Positions 52,865 to 60,693 of a stretch of DNA of 64,000 nucleotides are shown in pieces. The first letter of the stretch is position 1. Every line of letters starts with the position of its first letter. Source of the DNA: SKLM01 sp964575455 (GTDB lineage Bacteria; Chloroflexota; Anaerolineae; B4-G1); assembly GCA_964575455.1 (NCBI GenBank), contig CAZNRX010000015.1, forward strand, positions 5,230 to 69,229. Direction: 5' to 3'. A program made the translations under genes and the position numbers. The notes under the pieces are model-generated. The model was given only the letters and a program-made list of their open reading frames with translations. It did not search any database and was not told where the DNA came from.

Positions 52865-53241
52865 GGTGGTTCCTCCTCGCCGCTCTCCTTCACCCAGCTT
52901 GCCAGCTTTCTCGCGTCGGCCAGCATCCTGACGATGTTGGGCATACTGTCGAACTGCCGCACGCAGAGCTCGTACTCCTCCTGCGTCACCGGCCCGTCCT
53001 TCGGATGGCAGAAGATAAGCAGCCCCTCTCGACTGGCGAGCAGGTGCCCCACTTCCTCACACACGAACTCCTCGCAGTAGGCGCAGTTCTTCACCCCGCG
53101 CTCTATGGCGCATGGCCTGGCCTTGCACTGCTTGTCCGCCATCCGCCCGTCCACCAGGCGCTGTCTCACGGCGGGATCGTCCGATCTGGCTGCACACAGG
53201 TGGCAGCGCTACCCGCAGTACCCGATCATCTCTTCCGTCAT
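52861..53241 (-). pseudogene. DUF3795 zinc/cysteine-rich protein with in-frame TAG
   Basis: ATG 53241, after GGAGGG, gives MTEEMIGYCG, then TAG (53211-53209), then RCHLCAARSDDPAVRQRLVDG. Relatives read YCG-x-x-C here, often with an aromatic residue (YCGYRCDLCAA), so Tyr to TAG is likely. Further Cys (CKARPC, CAYCEEFVC) complete the family pattern. Full length is 126 codons. The stop overlaps the FGE-like start (ATGA). Confidence 0.8.
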
Positions 53242-53607
53242 CGCACACCCTCCTCTGCAGACTCCCTGATCGATACGTTATCTACCCCCTCACACAGACG
53301 GGTGACGTGGTCCAAGATGCCGTGTTGAAGCGCTTGGTCCTGCACGCGGTTTCTCTTCCTGACAAGAGGAATTGCGAAGCACACCAAAGGAGTATAAAGA
53401 AGTGCAGCCATACGCCTAGTATGCACGACCAGGTGCGGAATCACAAGTCGGCTTTCGAGCGGTTGAGCAGTCAGCTCGGGCCAGACAACCCAGTTGGCCC
53501 TGCCATCGTGATCCCTTCGCCTCTTTGTCTCCAGGCCAGACCGATGACTGTAGGGCCCGGCTTCTGCTCGGTTTCTGCCCGGTTTCCCGGCATGGCCATG
53601 TCTGTGC
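53242..53607. other. Non-coding stretch between divergent genes
   Basis: No protein-like frame or RNA gene recognised; only the promoter at its right end is clear. Confidence 0.5.
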
Positions 53608-53613
53608 TATAAT
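53608..53613 (+). promoter_or_regulatory. Consensus -10 box before the DUF362 gene
   Basis: TATAAT at 53608-53613, 75 bases before ATG; the -35 region (TTCCCG) is weak. Confidence 0.5.
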
Positions 53614-53687
53614 AGTGGTATGGCATCAAGTATTCCATGCCCTGGTCATTCTGGGGCATTAAGAGCTCGCGGAAGGAGGAGGATCAC

Positions 53688-54590
53688 ATGCGTCAGGTAG
53701 CCATCGTCAGGACCCAGGATCGAGCCACAGGCGTCGACAAGGCATTGAAGCTCCTCGACCTCCCCTTCGTCGAGGGGAGGAAGGTCTTCGTGAAGCCCAA
53801 CTTCAACAGCGCCGACCCGTTTCCGGGCTCCACCCATACCGACACCCTGCGGGCGCTGGTCCGGGCGCTGCAGGGCCTCGGTGCCGGGCGGATCACGGTC
53901 GGCGACCGCAGCGGCATGGGCGACACCCGGGACGTCATGGGGCAGAAGGAGATCTTCGCCCTGGCCGACGCGTTGGGCTTCGACGCCGTGGTGTTCGACG
54001 AGCTGGACGCTGACGGCTGGGAGACGATTTCGATGACCGGCGACCATTGGAAGCGAGGATTCGCCGTAGCCCGACCGGTGCTCGATGCCGACGTCGTCGT
54101 CCAGACCTGCTGCCTCAAGACCCACCGCTATGGCGGCCATTTCACCCTGTCGCTCAAGAACTCCGTAGGACTGGTCGCCAAGTGGATTCCGGGCGAGGGT
54201 TACAACTACATGCAGGAGCTCCACAACTCCCCGCACCAGCGGTTGATGATCGCCGAGGTCAACGCTGCCTACGAGGCCGACCTGGTGCTGATGGACGGCC
54301 TGGAGGCCTTCGTCAAGGGTGGGCCGGCCCGCGGTCAGCGTGTCGAGCCTGGCGTGATGCTGGCCTCGACCGATCGGGTGGCGATGGACGCCGTGGGCGT
54401 CGCCATCCTGCGGCAGTTCGGCACCACGCCGGCGGTGGAACGGGGGCCAATCTTCGACCAGGAACAGATCGCCCGCGCCGTGGAGCTGGGCCTGGGCGTG
54501 GACGGTCCCGATAGGATCGAGCTCGTCACCAACGACGCGGTCAGTGCGGCCTTCGCCGCTCAGATCCAGAGGGCTCTCACGGCCGACTGA
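53688..54590 (+). CDS. DUF362 protein
   Basis: 300 aa from ATG 53688 (GGAGGAGGA upstream; the earlier in-frame start at 53637 lacks one). KVFVKPNFNSADPFPGSTH, VGDRSGMGDTRDVM, CLKTHRYGGHFTLSLKNSVG and MDGLEAFVKGGPARG are DUF362 hallmarks. Members of this superfamily often carry Fe-S clusters or act with ferredoxins, but this protein has only the core domain and few Cys. The function is unknown; cytoplasmic. Confidence 0.88.
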   Translation: MRQVAIVRTQDRATGVDKALKLLDLPFVEGRKVFVKPNFNSADPFPGSTHTDTLRALVRALQGLGAGRITVGDRSGMGDTRDVMGQKEIFALADALGFDAVVFDELDADGWETISMTGDHWKRGFAVARPVLDADVVVQTCCLKTHRYGGHFTLSLKNSVGLVAKWIPGEGYNYMQELHNSPHQRLMIAEVNAAYEADLVLMDGLEAFVKGGPARGQRVEPGVMLASTDRVAMDAVGVAILRQFGTTPAVERGPIFDQEQIARAVELGLGVDGPDRIELVTNDAVSAAFAAQIQRALTAD

Positions 54591-54842
54591 GCAGGTTGGA
54601 TGGGCTACCCGACTAACGTCTATATGCGGCCGGAGCGCTTCGCCCAGGAGCCGGTAGACTCCTTGTTGCTTCGCTTCTCAGAGTGAATGGCTTTGTGCGC
54701 TGAAATGAAGCCGGTCTGACTGCCAATACGCGGACGGGAGAAGCCGTTCGCTCGCATCGCTGATGGGCAGTGGGCTGGCTGCAACGCGCGACCAACAGGA
54801 CCTGCCCACTGCCTCACCTTATCGCAAGATCCAAGGGCTGCG

Positions 54843-55112
54843 CTACCTGAAGTCCTCGGAGTGGATGTATATCTCGATCTTGTACGGCCCCTCCGTCGGT
54901 AGGTCGGGTGCCGCGTCGGTCAGGACCTGGCTGATGGTCTCGGCATCGGCCGCGTCCCAGATGCAGTACAGTGCGCCTGCCTCAGGCGCGTAGTAGCTTC
55001 GTATCCAGTAGGCCTCTGTTGTCAGGTGAGCCTTGATGGACTGGGCAATCGGAGTGCCACTTTCCAGCGTCAGGTCACTCCCTACCGGATGGATCGCCAA
55101 GAACTTGGCCAT
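54843..55112 (-). CDS. DUF4242-like small ferredoxin-fold protein
   Basis: 89 aa from ATG 55112. KFLAIHPVGSDLTLE, AYWIRSYYAPEAGALYCIWDAADAE and TEGPYKIEIYIHSEDFR match the nickel-binding/monooxygenase-like DUF4242 fold. Length is typical. Upstream in-frame sequence is not protein-like. The reaction is not known. Confidence 0.75.
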   Translation of the reverse strand: MAKFLAIHPVGSDLTLESGTPIAQSIKAHLTTEAYWIRSYYAPEAGALYCIWDAADAETISQVLTDAAPDLPTEGPYKIEIYIHSEDFR

Positions 55113-55586
55113 GATCTGACTCTTTTCTCTTGGATGCGACAGGCTGAACGGGGACAAGCATACGGGCCAATCCTTTGGCTGCCAGCCGAAAGGCCGCCCA
55201 ATGTTGGGCATACGCATCACCCCTTGCACGATAGCGTGGTCCGGGCTGGGCATCCCACGGACAAGGGCGGGTTACTCAGAGGCGAGCGTGTCACGAGTCA
55301 GCTACACGACTCTCGTGCGATCGTTGAACGAAGCTTTCCCTGAGTCCGATTCCTCTGGAGACTGCCGTCCCTGACTCTACTCTCACGGAGTATATCATGA
55401 GGGTGACTGCAAACTGTCTACAGAACGGGTCACCGGCCCAGAGATTCAGAGGGATCCCGGCTGATGCAGCCGGCGACTTCAGCGCCAGCTGCCGGATCCT
55501 GCGGGGGGCTGTTCAGGGTCCGCTCTACCTACGGCGTGTCGACACTGTGCTGTGAGTGGCCCCAGGCGCCCACGCACTGTGCCCCT
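55113..55586. other. Non-coding stretch with one strong hairpin
   Basis: No convincing gene. CCGGCTG-ATG-CAGCCGG at 55456-55472 is a perfect 7-bp GC-rich stem. Confidence 0.5.
55456..55472. terminator. GC-rich hairpin between convergently read remnants
   Basis: CCGGCTG (55456-55462), loop ATG, CAGCCGG (55466-55472), about 115 bases past the NUDIX stop in its direction of transcription. There is no T-run, so terminator function is tentative. Confidence 0.3.
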
Positions 55587-56050
55587 CTAGCGCCGAAATG
55601 GGCTGCCCTCGAACGTGATCAGCTCAGGCGGGTAGATCGGCGCTCCGTGTGATACGTAGTAAAGGATGTGACGCACCTCCCCCCGCGCAGGGGCACCTCG
55701 TTCAACTCCTCCAGCGTGACCCAGGCTGCTCCAAGGGAGTCCTCGTCGGGCTGCCGCTTCGGTGGCGTATCGTCTGCTGGCCGAGCGACCAGGATGACCC
55801 GCAGCCGGGCCTTGCCGTCGGCCAGGGGTGAGTGCTCAACCCGTAAGATCCCCTCGACCGCGATGGGAACGCCGGCCTCCTCCAGCGTCTCACGCTGTGC
55901 CGCCTGTACGAAGGTCTCCCCCGGCTCGACCCGGCCGGCTGGGAGGTACCAGTGTTGCTCGCGCTTGCGTTCGTGTACCAGCAGGAAACGTCGTCCCAGA
56001 CGGACGACGACGAGCACGAAGTACCAGGTGGGGATCGGCTCACGTGCCAT
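55587..56050 (-). pseudogene. NUDIX hydrolase with frameshift in a G-run
   Basis: From ATG 56050 (GAGGAGAG upstream) a NUDIX fold: LPAGRVEPGETFVQAAQRETLEEAGVP contains the Gx5Ex7REUxEEx2G box. The frame ends VTSFTTYHTERRSTRLS. One frame over, after a run of six G near 55680, the natural family tail appears: EVRHILYYVSHGAPIYPPEL and TFEGSPFRR to TAG 55589-55587. Adding one G restores it. Either a real indel or a homopolymer error; the catalytic box is intact. It hydrolyses nucleoside diphosphate-linked compounds. Confidence 0.85.
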
Positions 56051-56101
56051 TCTCTCTCCTCTCGCGAAGGTCGTGGGAACGCGTGGTCAACGGTCGTATG
56101 A

Positions 56102-56812
56102 TCAGCTGTGCTCGGACGAATCACAGGACTGAAAGGGGATCGCACATTGCCCTCCAGCGAGGTCGATCTGCTCCTCGAGCAGTCGAGCCAGGACCTCGTC
56201 CAGGGCTATGTAATCGCGCTCGTCCAGTTAGTATAGCTCAAAGAGAGTGCCTTGTTCAAGATGCTTCACATACCTCTCCGCCAGACTCGCTAGCTCTCCC
56301 GGCCCACCTATGTCGATCCAATCATCAATTGATCCGAAATAGCAGTATCGCTGAGCCTGGAACTCGCGTTCCTGCTCGTCCACCAGTACGAACCGAAGCT
56401 CTGCCGAGTAGGTCAAGAGCCCTGAAAGCTCATGCTCAACCGCTGATGCCCCTCTCTTGGGCATAGTGTTCAGTAGCCTCGACAGTCTCTCAACATCCTG
56501 AGTCGGGAGAAACACCTCCAACGTGTCTCCCTTCACATCAAGCTGGTAGTACGGCGAGCCATAGAATCGCTGAATCGCGCTCTCAACCGTAGCTATCTCA
56601 TCATCCGTGATGGCTTTGGGCCGCACCTTTCGCAGGAATACCTGGGCATTCGGGTGCTCATAGACCTCGTAGCCCTCCGGAATGGCGTCGGCCAACGTTC
56701 CCTCTTTCTTCGTCGAGAAGTAGTACCTTGGCCTACCGGTTTTCGTTCTGCTCTCGTGAAGGTAGTACGTTTGCCCTTTTCGGTTCACGTATTCGACGGT
56801 CATCTCACTCAT
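56102..56812 (-). CDS. Hypothetical protein, possibly extended past an in-frame TAA
   Basis: 194 codons from ATG 56812 to TAA 56230-56228. The opening VEYVNRKGQTYYLHESRTKTGRPRY is typical of a small conserved protein of unknown role found in several phyla (recollection only). After the TAA the same frame goes on for 41 protein-like codons (LDERDYIALDEVLARLLEEQ) to TGA 56104-56102, suggesting the natural end is there and Tyr may have become TAA. No catalytic motif seen. Confidence 0.7.
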
Positions 56813-56931
56813 CCCTCCCTATAGCCCAGGCGGCTCACGCCACCAACTTGAGGTTACCCTGGATCCTCGGACCTACTTATCCTAACCGATCCCTCGACAG
56901 CGCGCCAGTCTTTCCTGTGCAAGGCGTGTCT

Positions 56932-58173
56932 CTAACGCCGGAAGGCCCAAGCGACAGCGCCGGGGAACTCCTCCTCCCACATCACCGGGTCGTGACCGCA
57001 GATCCGCTCTCGGTGGACGTACTCCACGCCGAGCCGGGACAACCCGGCTGCCCACCTGGCCGTCGTCCCCCGAAACGGTTCGAGGGTGCCGGCCAGCAAG
57101 TAGTGACGGGGGGCGTCGCCCACGGCCCACTCGGGCGTACCCCAGCCCTGTGGCCCCTCGCCCAAGGAGAAGGCGATCACAGCGCCGTAGCGCTCGGGGT
57201 GACGTATGCCCATAGAGACAGCGAAGGCGCCTCCGTTCGAGCATCCAAACACGGCACGATCCTGGCGCTCGGCCGAGGCACCCAGCGGCCTCTCCGCCCA
57301 CGCCGACACCTCGCGGACGAAGAAGCGCTCGTGGGCCTCAAACCGCTCTGGGTTTTCCCCCAGCAAGTACTCCTGCGCCCGCAGGTCCAGGGCCGGATCG
57401 TAGGATTCTGTTGCACCTCCCGACGCCGCGCAATGCACGCCGACCACGATGACCCCCGGCACGCTGCCGTTCACGATCTGGGGATCCAGGATGGCTGCAA
57501 ACCGCTCCACCGACTGTCCGTCAGTGGCGTAGACCACCGGATATGATTGGGTCGGATCGTGATCGGGCGGGACATAGACGGTGAGGTCGCGACGCTCATC
57601 CAGGTAGACGCTGTCGATGGCGTGCTTGATGATCTGACCGTACAGGGATTCAGCTCTCTCCGGCGCCGATGGGGTCTGCGACCCACGCCAGACCCGCATA
57701 TGGTCGAGTCTCGCCTCGGCTTCGACAGGGCGACCATCCTGATAGGGGATGAAGGAATAGCTGATCACGGCCCGGGGAAGCTCCTCGATGCGGACGGTCA
57801 CGGCCCAACAGTCCGAGCCTGAGACTCGCTGCATAGGCATCTGAATACCACAACAGACGTGAAACGCCTCGGCCTCGCCCTGGTAGAAGAAGGTCAACTC
57901 GTCGCCGTCAGCCCAGACCGATGATCCCTCGGCCTGGTGCCGGGCCAGCAGCGCGTCCACGGTCCAGGAGCGGTCGACGACCGGGACCGGCGGCCGGGCC
58001 GAGAGATCGAGAGCCGAAAGCGTTGGCGTCGCCGTGGGCACCTGGGTCGGCGATGGCGTCGCTGTCGCATCGTGCGTTGGTGACGGCACGCACCGCACCG
58101 CCAGCACGATGAAGAGCATCGCGATGAACCATCTCCCGTATCTAGCAACCACCGCTCTCCGCAAATCCTTCAA
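56932..58173 (-). CDS. Lipoprotein enterochelin-esterase-like hydrolase
   Basis: 413 aa. LAVRC lipobox near residues 24-28 and a short PT linker. A beta-sandwich N-domain (about 60-180) is followed by an alpha/beta esterase fold: LTVYVPPDHDPTQSYPVVYATDG, VIVVGVHCA, VFGCSNGGAFAV (Ser nucleophile in GCSNGG), HYLLAGTLEPF and CGHDPVMWEEEFPGA (His). Fits the Fes/EsteraseD group; the natural substrate is not known. Confidence 0.88.
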   Translation of the reverse strand: MKDLRRAVVARYGRWFIAMLFIVLAVRCVPSPTHDATATPSPTQVPTATPTLSALDLSARPPVPVVDRSWTVDALLARHQAEGSSVWADGDELTFFYQGEAEAFHVCCGIQMPMQRVSGSDCWAVTVRIEELPRAVISYSFIPYQDGRPVEAEARLDHMRVWRGSQTPSAPERAESLYGQIIKHAIDSVYLDERRDLTVYVPPDHDPTQSYPVVYATDGQSVERFAAILDPQIVNGSVPGVIVVGVHCAASGGATESYDPALDLRAQEYLLGENPERFEAHERFFVREVSAWAERPLGASAERQDRAVFGCSNGGAFAVSMGIRHPERYGAVIAFSLGEGPQGWGTPEWAVGDAPRHYLLAGTLEPFRGTTARWAAGLSRLGVEYVHRERICGHDPVMWEEEFPGAVAWAFRR

Positions 58174-58499
58174 TCGTGGTAGTTCGACTCGTCACGACGC
58201 ACAGATCTCTGGGGCGCAAAGCGCGTCGTCTCGCTCCACGTCTCCGGCACGAGGTCGAGCCTGGTCTCCCGGGTGGCAAAGCTACCCACTCAACCAACGT
58301 GCCAGGGCGAGATGAATAAAACGGAGTTCGATAGAAAGTGGCCGACGTAGAGGGAGTATATACCAGGGAGACCCGAAACACAAGTACTCGCATTCGCTCG
58401 AATTGATCTTCGCCGTGTGCCAAACCCATGTCCCCGGACAATGCGAAGTAATGTACCGTCCGCTATTTGCCACCAGAAGTTTGGCGAGCTATGGCAGTT
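58174..58499. other. Gap holding the esterase promoter
   Basis: Contains the promoter at 58355-58383; otherwise nothing recognised. Confidence 0.5.
58355..58383 (-). promoter_or_regulatory. Promoter candidate for the esterase gene
   Basis: Minus strand TTGTGT (58383-58378), 17-base spacer, TATACT (58360-58355), about 180 bases before the esterase start. -35 matches 3/6, -10 5/6. Confidence 0.45.
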
Positions 58500-59543
58500 C
58501 TACCGTTTCAGCCGCCCGATCAGAGCCACCGGATCCACCATGTGGCCCGCATAGCACGTCTGGCCCTCATGGTCCACGTTGAGGGGACGTCCTGTCTCGC
58601 GTGCCAGCTCCCAGAACAACTCCGGCGTCAGGTCGGGGTACACCTGAGCCGCCAGGACATAGACGCCGGCTACGTAGGGCGTGGCCCAGCTCTGACCGCC
58701 GTCGCGGTCGAACGTGTAGTGGTGGGGGCTTGCCGGAGCGGTCACCGCATGCGAGTCCATGGGAACCAGCAGCGCATCCTCCTCAGGCAACGTCCCTGCG
58801 TACAATCTCGGAGCCCACCACAGACCTGGCTCGTAGCTGGTGAAGCTGTCGGGATCGGCCAGTGGAGGGCGCTTCAATCCCAGGTGCCCGCTGCCGACGT
58901 AGACGACCAAGATACCCGCTGCTTCAGCCTCGGCCACAGCGTCCTTCATATCCTCGTGGTCAGGGAATATCGGCTGCCACGGTACACCTGTAGAGATGGA
59001 GATGACGCGGATGCGGTTCTCCGGCGGTAGCTGTGCGTTGAGTGCCACCAATCGGCGCACGGCTTGCGCGTAGTAGTGAACGTCGAGGAGGGCCAGGGCG
59101 GGCCCGGGGTTGATGTAGTAGAGGTGAGCCTCCGGCGCCACCCCAATAGTCTTGCCAAGGGCCAGGGACGCCACGGCCGGGCCATGCAAAGCTGCTGGGG
59201 ACGTTCCGGGAAAAACCAACTCCTCGTACCACATCAGGCGCTCGGCGTACTCCTCGTGCTCGACCAACGGTGCCTGATCGATGATCCCGATACCAATGCC
59301 TCGCCCCGTGATGCCCTGGGCGTGTAGGGACCGCACACCCAATCCGGGGTTCTTGCCCATCTCCATGATCGCCTCCGGCGCAAAGTCCGGCGGCAAATTG
59401 GAGGCCGCAGGCCAGACAGTGTGGGTATCGAACGTTGCGTAGAGGAGGTCCTCACGGCGGTCGGTGAGATCAAGACCGCTCAAGTCACAGTTGCGGAGGT
59501 CGATGGGCAGGGTATAACCGTCTGATGGGGTCGGGTGGGGCAA
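58500..59543 (-). CDS. S8-family subtilisin-like serine protease, apparently cytoplasmic
   Basis: 347 aa. Catalytic triad visible: Asp89 (GIGIIDQA), His120 (LHGPAVAS) and Ser285 (GGQSWATPYVAG). There is no signal peptide; the N-terminus (PIDLRNCDLSGLDLTDR) is pentapeptide-like. Its start overlaps the end of the CPBP gene by 59 bases, and the two may have been coexpressed. The catalytic serine context GQSWATP differs from the usual GTSMATP, but the core is preserved. Target unknown. Confidence 0.88.
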   Translation of the reverse strand: MPHPTPSDGYTLPIDLRNCDLSGLDLTDRREDLLYATFDTHTVWPAASNLPPDFAPEAIMEMGKNPGLGVRSLHAQGITGRGIGIGIIDQAPLVEHEEYAERLMWYEELVFPGTSPAALHGPAVASLALGKTIGVAPEAHLYYINPGPALALLDVHYYAQAVRRLVALNAQLPPENRIRVISISTGVPWQPIFPDHEDMKDAVAEAEAAGILVVYVGSGHLGLKRPPLADPDSFTSYEPGLWWAPRLYAGTLPEEDALLVPMDSHAVTAPASPHHYTFDRDGGQSWATPYVAGVYVLAAQVYPDLTPELFWELARETGRPLNVDHEGQTCYAGHMVDPVALIGRLKR

Positions 59544-60175
59544 CGCCGCCAGACGCCCACACCGGGGGGGGCCTTCCAGGCTCCGGTTCCAGCGTCACAT
59601 TGGGCAGCCGGACGTCGTCGGGGATCGCCGGCAGCGGCGTCGCCATCACCACCGGCAGCAGAAGCGCCAGCAGCGCGCAGCCCTGGGCGCCGCGTGCCAG
59701 GATCGCGGGCCACAGGCTACGCAGGCGTTGAACGGGACGGGCGAGGAAGATCGCTTCCAAAAAGCGAAAGGGCACGGCCCACGGCAGGTAGACGTACGAG
59801 AGGCTATAGAACCCAGCGTTAGCCAACCATCGCCGCCGGCCCCGCATTCCCGGAAGCAGCACGCCCCGGTAGAAGAACTCTTCGCCAAGGTACGCATTGA
59901 CCGCCCAACCCAATATGATGAGCACACAGGGCCAGCGCAAACTGCCAAGCTCGCCCAAGCAGCAGGATAACGCCATGCGTGATCGCTGCCGGAAGAGGGC
60001 TGATGGGTACCACGACGGGAGCCACGAGCAAGGCCAGGAGCACGGCGGGCAGCACCGCTACCAGCCAGAGTCCGACAAGCCGCTTGCTCGAGTAGAGGGA
60101 GGATGCTTCATCTTGAGGTGTGGTGTCCACAGGCGAACTCGACAGCGGGTCATTGAGATCAGGCATGATGGTCAC
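59485..60175 (-). pseudogene. CPBP-family membrane protease, frameshifted
   Basis: Starts MTIMPDLNDPLSSSPVDTTP (ATG 60175) with the first helices (LVGLWLVAVLPAVLLALLVAP). Near 59930 the frame changes; the next frame carries VLIILGWAVNAYLGEEFFYRGVLL with the EExxxR motif and later helices, ending at 59485 after a Pro-rich tail. The usual helices between the two parts are shortened, suggesting deletion as well as frameshift. The second CPBP remnant lies just upstream. Confidence 0.7.
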
Positions 60176-60251
60176 CTCCTACTGCCAGCAGATCACACGC
60201 TGCGACAAGCAATCAGTGATGTTCGTAAAGATCAGTGGGCTGCCCACAAGC

Positions 60252-60566
60252 CTACCTCGCGTGTACCACCTCGCTCACGACTGCTATTAGACCTTGCCCA
60301 ACAAGGTTCAAGGCGATGTGAAAGGCTATGGCCAGGTAAATGTTGCGCTTCCGCCGAACAAGATAGACCGCGGGCAGCAGCGCCAGGACCCGTGCGGGAT
60401 TCTGCCACGGAGTGAAGAGATGATAGAGGGAGAACAACACTGTGTTGATCAACGGTGCCCAGGCTTTCAGATAGGACAGCCGTGGCAGTAGGTAGCCTCG
60501 GGAGTAAAGCTCCTCAACGATTGGCCCGATTATCGCTTGAAGCGGCAGGGACGCAAGCGCAATCAA
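60252..60566 (-). pseudogene. CPBP-family C-terminal remnant
   Basis: 104 codons from a TTG. VEELYSRGYLLPRL (EExxxR) and FSLYHLFTPWQNP and FHIALN are the three CPBP motifs, but the first four helices are missing and an in-frame TGA lies directly upstream. It is a duplicate of the gene at 59485 in family terms. Confidence 0.7.
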
Positions 60567-60693
60567 TCTAGCGTGTCATCTGTGTTCACATTACCTCCTC
60601 ACCGACTACTGGCTGCTAAGCAGCCCACTTACGAGCCTCTCCGCACGCTTCCCATAGCCTCCTTCAGGAGGGTTCTGCTATCAGCCGGACGGT

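Noticed and set aside
7165..56812. Alternative genetic code (UGA = Trp or reassigned stops)
   Set aside because: TAA, TAG and TGA all end intact genes in the window, for example TGA at 4776 and 10720.
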